A DNA stretch of 64,000 nucleotides. Source: Pseudomonas koreensis. GTDB lineage: Bacteria; Pseudomonadota; Gammaproteobacteria; Pseudomonadales; Pseudomonadaceae. The first letter of the stretch is position 1; each line of letters begins with the position of its first letter. This document shows positions 16,324 to 25,350 of this stretch, piece after piece. The notes below the pieces were generated by a model that ran no database searches, was not told the origin of the DNA, and saw only the letters and a list, made by a program, of their open reading frames with translations. The position numbers and the translations under genes are program-made. The DNA is taken from NCBI RefSeq assembly GCF_025447595.1, contig NZ_JAOEJU010000005.1, positions 1 through 64,000 of the forward strand. Direction: 5' to 3'.

Positions 16324-18282
16324 TTACAGCAGGATAGTGCGGATGTCCGCCAGCAGGTCGCTCAGACGCTTGGTGAAGCGTGCAGCAGCGGCGCCGTTGA
16401 TCACACGGTGATCGTAGGACAGCGACAGTGGCAGCATCAGTTTCGGCTGGAACGCTTTGCCGTCCCAGACTGGCTGAATGGTTGCCTTGGAAACACCGAG
16501 GATCGCCACTTCCGGCGCGTTGACGATCGGCGTGAAACCGGTGCCGCCAATGTGGCCGAGGCTGGAAATTGTGAAGCAGGCACCTTGCATCTCGTCCGAC
16601 GAGAGCTTCTTGGTCCGGGCTTTTTCAGCCAGGGAAGCGGCCTCGGCGGCCAGTTGCAGCAGGCTCTTCTGGTCGACGTTCTTGATGACCGGTACCAGCA
16701 GGCCATCCGGGGTGTCGACGGCGAAGCCGATGTTCACGTATTTCTTGCGGATGATCGCCTTGCCGCTTGGAGCCAGCGAGCTGTTGAAGTCCGGCAGTTC
16801 CTTGAGCAGGTGTGCGCAGGACTTGAGCAGCAGCGGCAGGATGGTCAGCTTGACGCCGGCCTTCTCTGCGACGGCTTTCTGTGCGGTGCGGAACGCTTCC
16901 AGCTCGGTGATATCCGCCGAGTCGAATTGCGTTACGTGCGGCACGTTCAGCCAGCTGCGGTGCAGGTTGGCAGCGCCGACCTGCATCAGGCGGGTCATCG
17001 GTACTTCTTCGATTTCGCCGAAACGGCTGAAGTCGACGACCGGAATCGGCGGAATGCCCGCGCCACCGGTTGCGCCAGCAGCAGCGGCCGGTGCTTCCTT
17101 GGCCTTCTGCATCATGGCTTTGACGTAAACCTGCACGTCTTCTTTCAGGATGCGACCGTGCGGACCGCTGGCGCCGACAGCGCTCAGCTCGACGCCGAAC
17201 TCGCGAGCCAGTTGACGCACGGCAGGGCCGGCGTGAACTTTCGCACCAGGCTTGGCTGGAGCAGCAACCGGAGCGGCAGCAGCAGGTGCAGCGGCGGCCG
17301 GAGCAGCAGCGGCCGGTGCCGGAGCGCTCGGAGCAGCAGCTGGAGCCGGGGCAGCAGCCGGAGCGGCGCCTTTGACTTTCAGCTTGAGGATCAGGTCGCC
17401 AGTGCCGACTTCGTCATCCAGCTTGATGGAAATGCTTTCCACCACACCAGCGGCAGGCGACGGGATTTCCATGCTCGCCTTGTCGGATTCCAGAGTGATC
17501 AGCGACTGATCGGCTTCAACGCTGTCGCCAGCCTTGACCAGCACTTCGATGATCTTGGCCTTGCCGGCCGAGCCGATGTCCGGAACATGGATGTCCTGAA
17601 CGCTGTCGGCCACCGGAGCAGCAGGCGCGGCGGCCGGAGCCGGCGCAGCGGCAGCGGCTGGAGCAGCAGCCTGGGCCGGAGCGGCCGCAGCAGGGGCCGC
17701 GGCACCCGCCACTTCCAGATCCAGGATCAGGTCGCCAGTGCCGACTTCGTCGTTCAACTTGACGCTGATGGCCTTGACCACGCCAGCGGCAGGCGACGGG
17801 ATTTCCATGCTCGCCTTGTCGGACTCCAGGGTGATCAGCGACTGATCAGCCTCGACAGTGTCGCCGACCTTGACCTGGATCTCGATGATCTGGGCCTTGC
17901 CCGACGAACCGATATCCGGCACGTGCACTTGCTGAACCGAAGCGGCAGCAGGGGCAGCAGCTGGAGCAGCCGGTGCAGGAGCGGCAGCCGGTGCAGCTTC
18001 GGCCTTGGCGGCAGGAGCAGCAGCCGGAGCAGGGGCCGCTTGCGCGGCGCCCTCGACTTCCAGTTCCAGCAGTTCGTCGCCTTCTTTCAGGCGATCGCCC
18101 AGCTTCACTTTCAGGCTCTTGATGACGCCGGCCTTCGGGGCCGGCACTTCCATGCTGGCCTTGTCCGATTCCAGAGTCAGGATGCTCTGGTCGGCTTCGA
18201 TACGGTCGCCGACCTTCACAAACAGTTCGATTACTTCACCTTCACCGCTGCCGATGTCAGGTACGCGAATGAGTTCGCTCAC
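16324..18282 (-). CDS. aceF: Pyruvate dehydrogenase E2, dihydrolipoyl acetyltransferase
   Basis: Core of the pyruvate dehydrogenase complex; it transfers acetyl groups to CoA. The 652 residues hold three lipoyl domains (about 1-75, 118-190 and 230-302), each with ESDKASME around the lipoylated Lys. They are joined by long Ala/Pro linkers, followed by an E1/E3-binding domain (about 350-390, AVRQLAREFGVEL) and the catalytic domain ending with SYDHRVINGAAAARF (catalytic His). Lipoyl domains 2 and 3 are almost identical. It starts 11 bases after aceE, with GAGGAGAAACTCTG as ribosome-binding site, in one operon. Confidence 0.97.
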   Translation of the reverse strand: MSELIRVPDIGSGEGEVIELFVKVGDRIEADQSILTLESDKASMEVPAPKAGVIKSLKVKLGDRLKEGDELLELEVEGAAQAAPAPAAAPAAKAEAAPAAAPAPAAPAAAPAAASVQQVHVPDIGSSGKAQIIEIQVKVGDTVEADQSLITLESDKASMEIPSPAAGVVKAISVKLNDEVGTGDLILDLEVAGAAAPAAAAPAQAAAPAAAAAPAPAAAPAAPVADSVQDIHVPDIGSAGKAKIIEVLVKAGDSVEADQSLITLESDKASMEIPSPAAGVVESISIKLDDEVGTGDLILKLKVKGAAPAAAPAPAAAPSAPAPAAAAPAAAAPAAAAPVAAPAKPGAKVHAGPAVRQLAREFGVELSAVGASGPHGRILKEDVQVYVKAMMQKAKEAPAAAAGATGGAGIPPIPVVDFSRFGEIEEVPMTRLMQVGAANLHRSWLNVPHVTQFDSADITELEAFRTAQKAVAEKAGVKLTILPLLLKSCAHLLKELPDFNSSLAPSGKAIIRKKYVNIGFAVDTPDGLLVPVIKNVDQKSLLQLAAEAASLAEKARTKKLSSDEMQGACFTISSLGHIGGTGFTPIVNAPEVAILGVSKATIQPVWDGKAFQPKLMLPLSLSYDHRVINGAAAARFTKRLSDLLADIRTILL

Positions 18283-18293
18283 AGAGTTTCTCC

Positions 18294-20939
18294 TCAGCAG
18301 TCCAGTGGGTTGCGTTTTTCCGGGTCGATGCCGAACTTGGTAATGGCCTCGGCCACGACTTTAGGTTCGATATCACCACGGTCAGCCAGTGCTTCCAGGG
18401 CTGCCAACACCACGAAATGACGGTCGACTTCGAAGAAATGACGCAGTTTCTTGCGGCTGTCGCTGCGGCCGAAACCGTCGGTGCCCAGGACTTTGAATTC
18501 CTTGGACGGTACCCACTGACGGATCTGCTCGGCGAACAGTTTCATGTAGTCGGTAGACGCGATGACCGGACCCTTACGGCCGCTCAGGCATTCTTCGACG
18601 TAGCTGCGCTGAGGCTTCTGGCCAGGTTTCAGACGGTTGCTGCGCTCTACGGCCAGGCCGTCGCGACGCAGTTCGTTGAAGCTGGTGACGCTCCACACAT
18701 CGGCGCCGATGTTGAACTCTTCACGCAGGATCTTCGCCGCTTCACGGACTTCACGCAGGATGGTGCCGGAGCCCATCAGCTGTACGTGATGCGCCGCATC
18801 GCGGGTGTCTTCTTCCAGCAGGTACATGCCTTTCTTGATGCCTTCTTCGGCACCGGCCGGCATGGCTGGCTGCTGGTAGGACTCGTTCATCACGGTGATG
18901 TAATAGAAGATGTCCTGTTGCTCTTCGGTCATCTTCTTCATGCCGTCCTGAATGATCACCGCCAGCTCGTAGCCGTAGGTCGGATCGTAGGTGCGGCAAT
19001 TCGGGATGGTGGCAGCCAGCAGGTGGCTGTGACCGTCTTCGTGCTGCAGGCCTTCACCGTTCAGGGTGGTACGGCCGGCGGTGCCGCCGATCAGGAAGCC
19101 ACGGGTGCGGCTGTCGCCAGCGGCCCATGCCAGATCGCCGATACGCTGGAAGCCGAACATCGAGTAGAAGATGTAGAACGGCAGCATTGGCTGGTTGTGG
19201 CTGGAGTACGAAGTACCGGCGGCGATGAAGGAGCTCATGGCGCCTGCTTCGTTGATGCCTTCTTCAAGGATCTGACCTTTCTGGTCTTCCTTGTAGAACA
19301 TCACCTGGTCTTTATCGACTGGCTCGTAGAGCTGGCCGACGGACGAGTAGATGCCCAGCTGGCGGAACATGCCTTCCATACCGAAGGTACGGGCTTCGTC
19401 CGGGATGATCGGAACGATGCGCGGACCGATTTCCTTGTCCTTGACCAGTTGCGCGAGGATCCGCACGAAGGCCATGGTGGTGGAAATTTCACGGTCGCCG
19501 GAACCGTCGAGGATCGCCTTGAGGGTGTCCAGATCCGGAGTCGGTACGCTGAAGCTTTGTGCGCGACGCTGAGGCACGAAACCGCCCAGTGCAGAGCGAC
19601 GCTCGGCCAGGTAACGGGCTTCGGCGCTGTTTGGCTCCGGCTTGAAGAACGGCAGGTTTTCCAGCTCTTCGTCTTTCACCGGGATGTCGAAGCGGTCGCG
19701 GAACAGCTTCAGGCTGTCGACGTCGACTTTCTTGGTGTTGTGCGCGGTGTTCTTCGCTTCGCCCGCACCGGTACCGTAACCCTTGATGGTCTTGGCCAGG
19801 ATGACGGTCGGCTGTTCTTTGTGGTTGACCGCTTCGTGGTACGCCGCGTAGACCTTGTACGGGTCGTGGCCGCCACGGTTGAGTTTCCAGATCTCGTCGT
19901 CGGACAGATCAGCAACCATCGCCTTGAGTTCAGGCGTGTTGAAGAAGTGTTCACGCACGAACGCGCCGTCTTTGGCTTTGTAGTTCTGGTACTCGCCGTC
20001 GATGACTTCGTCCATGCGACGTTGCAGGATGCCGTCGACGTCTTTGGCCAGCAGTGGGTCCCAGAAACGGCCCCAGATGACTTTGGTCACGTTCCACTGA
20101 GCACCGCGGAACACGCCTTCGAGTTCCTGGATGATCTTGCCGTTGCCGCGAACCGGGCCGTCGAGGCGCTGCAGGTTGCAGTTGATGACGAAGATCAGGT
20201 TGTCCAGCTTCTCGCGGCCGGCCAGGGAGATGGCGCCCAGGGATTCCGGCTCGTCGCACTCGCCGTCGCCCAGGAAGCACCAGACTTTCTGTTTGCCCGG
20301 CTGGATGAAACCGCGGTGTTCCAGGTACTTCATGAAGCGAGCCTGGTAGATCGCCTGGATCGGGCCCAGACCCATCGAAACGGTCGGGAACTGCCAGAAG
20401 TCAGGCATCAGCCAAGGGTGCGGGTAGGACGACAGGCCCTGACCGTCGACTTCCTGGCGGAAGTTGTTCATCTGGTCTTCGGTGATGCGGCCTTCCATGA
20501 ATGCACGGGCGTAAACGCCTGGCGAGGTGTGGCCCTGGAAGTAGATCAGGTCGCCGCCGTGTTCGTCGGTCGGGGCCTGGAAGAAGTAGTTGAAGCCGAT
20601 GTCGTACAGGGTCGCACTGGAAGCGAAGCTGGAGATGTGACCACCCAGGTCAGAATCTTTCAGGTTCGTACGCATTACCATGGCCATCGCGTTCCAGCGT
20701 ACCAGCGAGCGAATGCGGCGTTCCATGAACAGGTCGCCAGGCATGCGTGCTTCGTGGGTAACGGGGATCGTGTTGCGGTAAGGCGTGGTGATGGCGTAAG
20801 GGAGCTGCGAACCGCTGCGGGTCGCCAGTTCACCCATACGGGTCATCAGATAGTGAGCACGGTCTTCGCCTTCTTTGTCGAGAACCGATTCCAGGGCGTC
20901 CAGCCATTCCTGGGTTTCGACGGGATCGAGGTCTTGCAT
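18294..20939 (-). CDS. aceE: Pyruvate dehydrogenase E1 component
   Basis: Decarboxylates pyruvate with thiamine diphosphate and acetylates the E2 lipoyl group. At 881 residues it is the homodimeric E1 form of gamma-proteobacteria. The thiamine/Mg motif is GDGECDEPESLGAI followed by FVINCNLQ (about residues 229-264). The N-terminus MQDLDPVETQEWLDALESV is typical. The ATG follows GGAGCAAGCC. It is the first gene of aceEF. The upstream gap has two FadR/GntR-type palindromes, which fits control by a pyruvate- or acyl-responsive regulator. Confidence 0.97.
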   Translation of the reverse strand: MQDLDPVETQEWLDALESVLDKEGEDRAHYLMTRMGELATRSGSQLPYAITTPYRNTIPVTHEARMPGDLFMERRIRSLVRWNAMAMVMRTNLKDSDLGGHISSFASSATLYDIGFNYFFQAPTDEHGGDLIYFQGHTSPGVYARAFMEGRITEDQMNNFRQEVDGQGLSSYPHPWLMPDFWQFPTVSMGLGPIQAIYQARFMKYLEHRGFIQPGKQKVWCFLGDGECDEPESLGAISLAGREKLDNLIFVINCNLQRLDGPVRGNGKIIQELEGVFRGAQWNVTKVIWGRFWDPLLAKDVDGILQRRMDEVIDGEYQNYKAKDGAFVREHFFNTPELKAMVADLSDDEIWKLNRGGHDPYKVYAAYHEAVNHKEQPTVILAKTIKGYGTGAGEAKNTAHNTKKVDVDSLKLFRDRFDIPVKDEELENLPFFKPEPNSAEARYLAERRSALGGFVPQRRAQSFSVPTPDLDTLKAILDGSGDREISTTMAFVRILAQLVKDKEIGPRIVPIIPDEARTFGMEGMFRQLGIYSSVGQLYEPVDKDQVMFYKEDQKGQILEEGINEAGAMSSFIAAGTSYSSHNQPMLPFYIFYSMFGFQRIGDLAWAAGDSRTRGFLIGGTAGRTTLNGEGLQHEDGHSHLLAATIPNCRTYDPTYGYELAVIIQDGMKKMTEEQQDIFYYITVMNESYQQPAMPAGAEEGIKKGMYLLEEDTRDAAHHVQLMGSGTILREVREAAKILREEFNIGADVWSVTSFNELRRDGLAVERSNRLKPGQKPQRSYVEECLSGRKGPVIASTDYMKLFAEQIRQWVPSKEFKVLGTDGFGRSDSRKKLRHFFEVDRHFVVLAALEALADRGDIEPKVVAEAITKFGIDPEKRNPLDC

Positions 20940-21050
20940 GGCTTGCTCCAGGGCGGAAAGGCTTCCAGAATCGGTTGCCTGAGTTTGCGACTGGCCTTGT
21001 GGGCAGACGATTTAAAATTCTTGGATTGCCGACAGGTTGTTCCGGCGGCG

Positions 21051-21116
21051 TGTAGTTTTACTACAAATCATCCGGCATTTCAGCCTTTCGAATGTATAGA
21101 CGAGTAGTAAAACTAC
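21051..21116. promoter_or_regulatory. Two GntR/FadR-type operators upstream of aceE
   Basis: TGTAGTTTTACTACA (21051-21065) and GTAGTAAAACTAC (21104-21116) both contain TNGTNNNACNA, the half-site arrangement bound by FadR-subfamily GntR regulators such as PdhR. They are reverse complements over 13 bases, with centres 52 bases apart, about five helical turns, which would suit looping or cooperative binding. They lie 110-180 bases upstream of the aceE start and over 200 bases from glnE. The 384-base gap is otherwise AT-rich with no gene seen. Confidence 0.6.
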
Positions 21117-21323
21117 AGATGAAAGGCTTGTGGCCTCCGACTGCGTTGTGAGAATAATCGTTAAGGTTGCTCTTTATCCATCCGAAAAAGGTGAAAGTTT
21201 GATGTTGGCTGCCAAAGAAAAAGAAATTTCAGCTATTTCTCACTTTTGTTCGACAGTCCTTCGCGTAGCGGTTTTTCAATCATCACTACAAGCGGCCATT
21301 TACACGCCGATCAAGGATAGACC

Positions 21324-24263
21324 ATGACCCTGCCTGCGCTTGCCGAACTGCCTGCCATCCTCCTGCCGTTGGTCAGTCGATCGGAGCAGTCGTTCCGTGC
21401 GGCCGTCGCGCAACTGGAAGACGATCACGGCTTCTCCTCCTGGACGCCGGAACGCTGGGCGCAGTTCGCCCGCGTCAGCGCCGCCAGCGATTTCGTCATT
21501 GAACAGAGCGTTCGTGACCCTTTGATGTTGTTGTCGCTGGTGCAGTCCGGCGAGCTGGACCGGCCGTTCGCCAAAGGTGAGTTGTGCGCGCAGATCGCCG
21601 CCGCCGTCAGCCTCGCCCAGACCGAAGATGAACTGGGCCGGGCCCTGCGCCGTCAGCGCACCCGGCATCAGGTGCGGATCATCTGGCGCGACCTCAACCG
21701 CCAGGCCGATCTGGTGCAGACCTGCCGCGATCTCTCTGACATGGCCGACGCCAGCATCGATCAGGCCTATCAATGGTTGTACCGCCGCCATTGCGACCAG
21801 TTCGGTACGCCGACCGGCCGACGCAGCGGCGAACCGCAGCAGATGGTCATCCTCGGCATGGGCAAGCTCGGCGCGGTCGAGCTGAACTTGTCCTCGGACA
21901 TCGACCTGATCTTCGCCTACCCCGAGGGCGGCGAAACCGTCGGCGTGAAGCGCCCGCTGGATAACCAGGAATTCTTCATCCGCCTCGGCCAGCGCCTGAT
22001 CAAGGCCCTCGACCCGATCACCGTCGACGGTTTCGTGTTCCGCGTCGACATGCGCCTGCGCCCGTACGGTTCGTCCGGCGCGCTGGTGCTGAGCTTCAAT
22101 GCGCTGGAGCAGTATTACCAGGATCAGGGCCGCGACTGGGAGCGCTACGCGATGATCAAGTCGCGGGTGGTGGCCGGCGATCAGGTGGCAGGCGAGCAGT
22201 TGCAGGAAATGCTGCGGCCGTTCGTTTACCGGCGCTATCTGGACTTCTCGGCGATCGAAGCGCTGCGCACCATGAAGCAGCTGATCCAGCAGGAAGTGCG
22301 GCGCAAGGGCATGGCTGACAACATTAAGCTCGGCTCCGGTGGTATCCGTGAAGTCGAGTTCATCGCCCAAGCCTTTCAACTGATTCACGGCGGTCGCGAC
22401 CTGAGTCTGCAACAGCGCCCTCTATTAAATGTGTTGAGCACGCTCGAAGGGCAGGGCTATCTGCCGCCAGCGGTGATCAGCGAACTGCGCGAAGGTTACG
22501 AATTCCTGCGTTACACCGAACACGCGATCCAGGCGATTGCCGACCGCCAGACCCAGATGCTGCCGGACAGCGCTCAGGATCAGGCGCGTATCGCGTTCAT
22601 GCTCGGGTTCGCCGATTGGGAGGCATTCCACGAGAAGCTGATGTTCTGGCGCGGTCGTGTGGCCTGGCACTTTGCGCAAGTGATCGCCGATCCCGATGAG
22701 GACGAAGGCGTCGAGAGCGAAGTGGTGGTCGGCGGTGAATGGCTGCCGCTGTGGGAGGAGGCTCAGGACGAAGAAGCCGCCTGTCGCCAGCTGGAAGAGG
22801 GTGGTTTCGCTGACGCGACCAAGGCCTTGAAGGCATTGGCGAGTCTGCGTGCCAGCCCACAGTTGCGAGCGATGCAGCGTCTGGGGCGCGAACGTCTCGA
22901 TGCCTTTATTCCACGCCTGCTCGCTCAGGCGGTGGAGCACGAAAATCCCGATCTGGTGCTGGAGCGGGTGCTGCCGCTGGTCGAAGCGGTGGCCCGGCGC
23001 TCGGCTTATCTGGTGCTGCTGACCGAAAATCCTGGCGCGTTGCGGCGTTTGCTGACGTTGTGCGCCGCCAGCCCGTGGATCGCCGAGCAGATCACCCGCT
23101 TCCCGCTGCTGCTTGATGAATTGCTCAACGAAGGCCGGTTGTTCAAGCCGCCGCTGGCGCCGGAACTGGCCGCCGAGTTGCGCGAGCGCCTGACCAGGAT
23201 CCCGGAAGACGACCTCGAACAACAGATGGAAGCCCTGCGCCATTTCAAACTGGCGCACCGCTTGCGCGTCGCCGCCTCGGAAATTGCCGGCAGCCTGCCG
23301 TTGATGAAAGTCAGCGATTACCTGACCTGGCTGGCCGAAGCGATTCTTGAGCAAGTGCTGGCCCTGGCCTGGCGCCAGACCGTGGCCAAGTACGGCACGC
23401 CGCTGCGCACCGACGGCACGCTGTGCGATCCCGGCTTCATCATTGTCGGTTATGGGAAAGTCGGCGGGATCGAGTTGGGGCATGGTTCGGATCTGGACCT
23501 GGTGTTCATCCACGATGGCGACCAGCAAGCCGAAACCGATGGCCCGAAACCGATCGATGGCACGCAGTTTTTCACTCGGCTGGGTCAGCGGATCATTCAC
23601 TTGCTGACGGCGCAGACCAACTCCGGTCAGCTGTACGAAGTGGATATGCGCCTGCGTCCGTCCGGCGCGTCCGGGCTGTTGGTCAGTTCGCTCGGCGCGT
23701 TTGCGCGCTATCAGGAAAATGAAGCCTGGACCTGGGAACATCAGGCCCTAGTGCGGGCGCGGGTGCTGGTGGGCAGCAAGGATGTCGGCCAAGCGTTCGA
23801 GGGTGTCCGGGCTCAGGTGCTGGGCAAGGCGCGGGATCTGGCGAAACTGCAACAGGAAGTGAGCGAGATGCGCGCCAAGATGCGCGACAACCTCGGGAGC
23901 AAGAGCACCGCCGCCGGCACCGGCGCGAATGCCTTCGAGGCCACGGCGCCGTTCGACCTCAAGCAGGACGCCGGAGGTATCGTCGATATTGAATTTATGG
24001 TGCAATACGCGGCTCTGGCGTGGTCGCAAACCCACCCGCCGTTGCTGCGCTGGACGGACAATATCCGCATTCTGGAAGAGCTGGAGCACGAAGGGCTGAT
24101 GCCTGCCGAAGACGCCAGCCTGTTGCGCGAGGCCTACAAGGCCTATCGTTCCGCCGCCCACCGGCAGGCCTTGCAGAAGGACGCCGGGGTGATACCGGGC
24201 GATCAGTTCGCGGACGAACGGCGGCAGGTGATGCGGATCTGGCGTGAGCTGGGGCTAAGCTGA
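21324..24263 (+). CDS. glnE: Bifunctional glutamine synthetase adenylyltransferase/removase GlnE
   Basis: Adds or removes AMP on glutamine synthetase in response to PII. The 979 residues contain two nucleotidyltransferase folds. The first (residues about 170-200) has GMGKLGAVELNLSSDIDLIF, the removase site. The second (about 705-735) has GYGKVGGIELGHGSDLDLVF, the adenylylating site. Helical regulatory regions follow each. AAGGATAGACC precedes the ATG. It is divergent from aceE. Only 51 bases separate it from waaF, with a hairpin between. Confidence 0.97.
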   Translation: MTLPALAELPAILLPLVSRSEQSFRAAVAQLEDDHGFSSWTPERWAQFARVSAASDFVIEQSVRDPLMLLSLVQSGELDRPFAKGELCAQIAAAVSLAQTEDELGRALRRQRTRHQVRIIWRDLNRQADLVQTCRDLSDMADASIDQAYQWLYRRHCDQFGTPTGRRSGEPQQMVILGMGKLGAVELNLSSDIDLIFAYPEGGETVGVKRPLDNQEFFIRLGQRLIKALDPITVDGFVFRVDMRLRPYGSSGALVLSFNALEQYYQDQGRDWERYAMIKSRVVAGDQVAGEQLQEMLRPFVYRRYLDFSAIEALRTMKQLIQQEVRRKGMADNIKLGSGGIREVEFIAQAFQLIHGGRDLSLQQRPLLNVLSTLEGQGYLPPAVISELREGYEFLRYTEHAIQAIADRQTQMLPDSAQDQARIAFMLGFADWEAFHEKLMFWRGRVAWHFAQVIADPDEDEGVESEVVVGGEWLPLWEEAQDEEAACRQLEEGGFADATKALKALASLRASPQLRAMQRLGRERLDAFIPRLLAQAVEHENPDLVLERVLPLVEAVARRSAYLVLLTENPGALRRLLTLCAASPWIAEQITRFPLLLDELLNEGRLFKPPLAPELAAELRERLTRIPEDDLEQQMEALRHFKLAHRLRVAASEIAGSLPLMKVSDYLTWLAEAILEQVLALAWRQTVAKYGTPLRTDGTLCDPGFIIVGYGKVGGIELGHGSDLDLVFIHDGDQQAETDGPKPIDGTQFFTRLGQRIIHLLTAQTNSGQLYEVDMRLRPSGASGLLVSSLGAFARYQENEAWTWEHQALVRARVLVGSKDVGQAFEGVRAQVLGKARDLAKLQQEVSEMRAKMRDNLGSKSTAAGTGANAFEATAPFDLKQDAGGIVDIEFMVQYAALAWSQTHPPLLRWTDNIRILEELEHEGLMPAEDASLLREAYKAYRSAAHRQALQKDAGVIPGDQFADERRQVMRIWRELGLS

Positions 24264-24272
24264 TTCTCGAGA

Positions 24273-24295
24273 CGGGGAGGCGTAAAGCCTCCCCG
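24273..24295 (+). terminator. GC hairpin between glnE and waaF
   Basis: CGGGGAGGC pairs perfectly with GCCTCCCCG across GTAAA, just after the glnE stop. The following GTTCGTTTAT is only weakly T-rich, so attenuation or mRNA processing is as likely as full termination. Confidence 0.55.
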
Positions 24296-24314
24296 GTTCG
24301 TTTATGGAAACCAC

Positions 24315-25349
24315 ATGAATATTCTGATCGTTGGGCCCAGTTGGGTCGGTGACATGGTGATGGCGCAGACACTGTTTCAGTGTCTCAAACAGCGCCACCC
24401 GCAGTGCGAAATCGACGTGCTGGCCCCCGAGTGGAGCCGGCCGATCCTCGAACGCATGCCCGAAGTGCGCAAGGCCTTGAGCTTCCCGCTCGGCCACGGC
24501 GCGCTGGAGCTGGCGACCCGTCGGCGGATCGGTAAATCCCTGGCCGGCCAGTACGACCAGGCGATCCTGCTGCCGAACTCGTTGAAGTCGGCGCTGGTGC
24601 CGTTCTTCGCCGGCATCCCGAAACGCACCGGCTGGCGCGGCGAATTCCGCTACGGCCTGCTCAATGACGTGCGCACGCTGGATAAAGAACGTTATCCGCT
24701 GATGATCGAGCGTTTCATGGCGCTGGCCTACGAGCCGAACGCCGAGCTGCCGAAACCTTATCCGCGCCCGAGCCTGCAGATCGATCCGGTGACCCGCGAG
24801 GCCGCATTGGCCAAGTTCGGTCTGACCCTCGACCGCCCGGTGCTGGTGCTGTGCCCCGGCGCCGAATTCGGTGAAGCCAAACGCTGGCCGTCCGAGCATT
24901 ACGCCAAGGTTGCCGAGGCGCGGATTCGCGAAGGCTGGCAAGTCTGGCTGTTCGGCTCGAAGAACGATCACGCCGTGGGCGAAGACATTCGTGCGCGGCT
25001 GATTCCGGGCCTGCGCGAAGAGTCCGTGAACCTCAGCGGCGGCACTTCGCTGGCCGAGGCCATCGACCTGATGTCCTGCGCCGACTCGGTCGTGTCCAAC
25101 GATTCCGGCCTGATGCACGTGGCCGCTGCACTGAATCGCCCGTTGGTGGCCGTCTACGGTTCGACCTCGCCGGGTTTCACCCCGCCGCTGGCCGAGCACG
25201 TGGAAATCGTCCGTCTGGGTCTCGATTGCAGCCCTTGCTTCGACCGCACCTGCCGTTTCGGCCATTACAACTGCCTGCGCCAGCTGATGCCGGACGCGGT
25301 CAACGATGCCTTGCAGCGTTTGCAGGGCTCTGTGGTCGAGGTTCATTAA
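24315..25349 (+). CDS. waaF: ADP-heptose:LPS heptosyltransferase II
   Basis: Adds the second heptose of the LPS inner core at the cytoplasmic face of the inner membrane. The 344-residue GT9 protein begins MNILIVGPSWVGDMVMAQTL, typical of WaaF. It has LCPGAEFGEAKRWPSEHYAKV and the ADP-heptose-binding SNDSGLMHVAAALNRPLVA region. It is the first gene of a tightly packed run, followed after 1 base by waaC. Confidence 0.96.
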   Translation: MNILIVGPSWVGDMVMAQTLFQCLKQRHPQCEIDVLAPEWSRPILERMPEVRKALSFPLGHGALELATRRRIGKSLAGQYDQAILLPNSLKSALVPFFAGIPKRTGWRGEFRYGLLNDVRTLDKERYPLMIERFMALAYEPNAELPKPYPRPSLQIDPVTREAALAKFGLTLDRPVLVLCPGAEFGEAKRWPSEHYAKVAEARIREGWQVWLFGSKNDHAVGEDIRARLIPGLREESVNLSGGTSLAEAIDLMSCADSVVSNDSGLMHVAAALNRPLVAVYGSTSPGFTPPLAEHVEIVRLGLDCSPCFDRTCRFGHYNCLRQLMPDAVNDALQRLQGSVVEVH

Positions 25350-25350
25350 C

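Noticed and set aside
16189-18420. 743-codon frame opposite aceF
   Set aside because: Ser/Gly/Arg repeats are the complement of the Ala/Pro linkers and lipoyl repeats of aceF.
18417-21107. 896-codon frame opposite aceE
   Set aside because: Antisense shadow; the matching minus-strand frame is unmistakable AceE.
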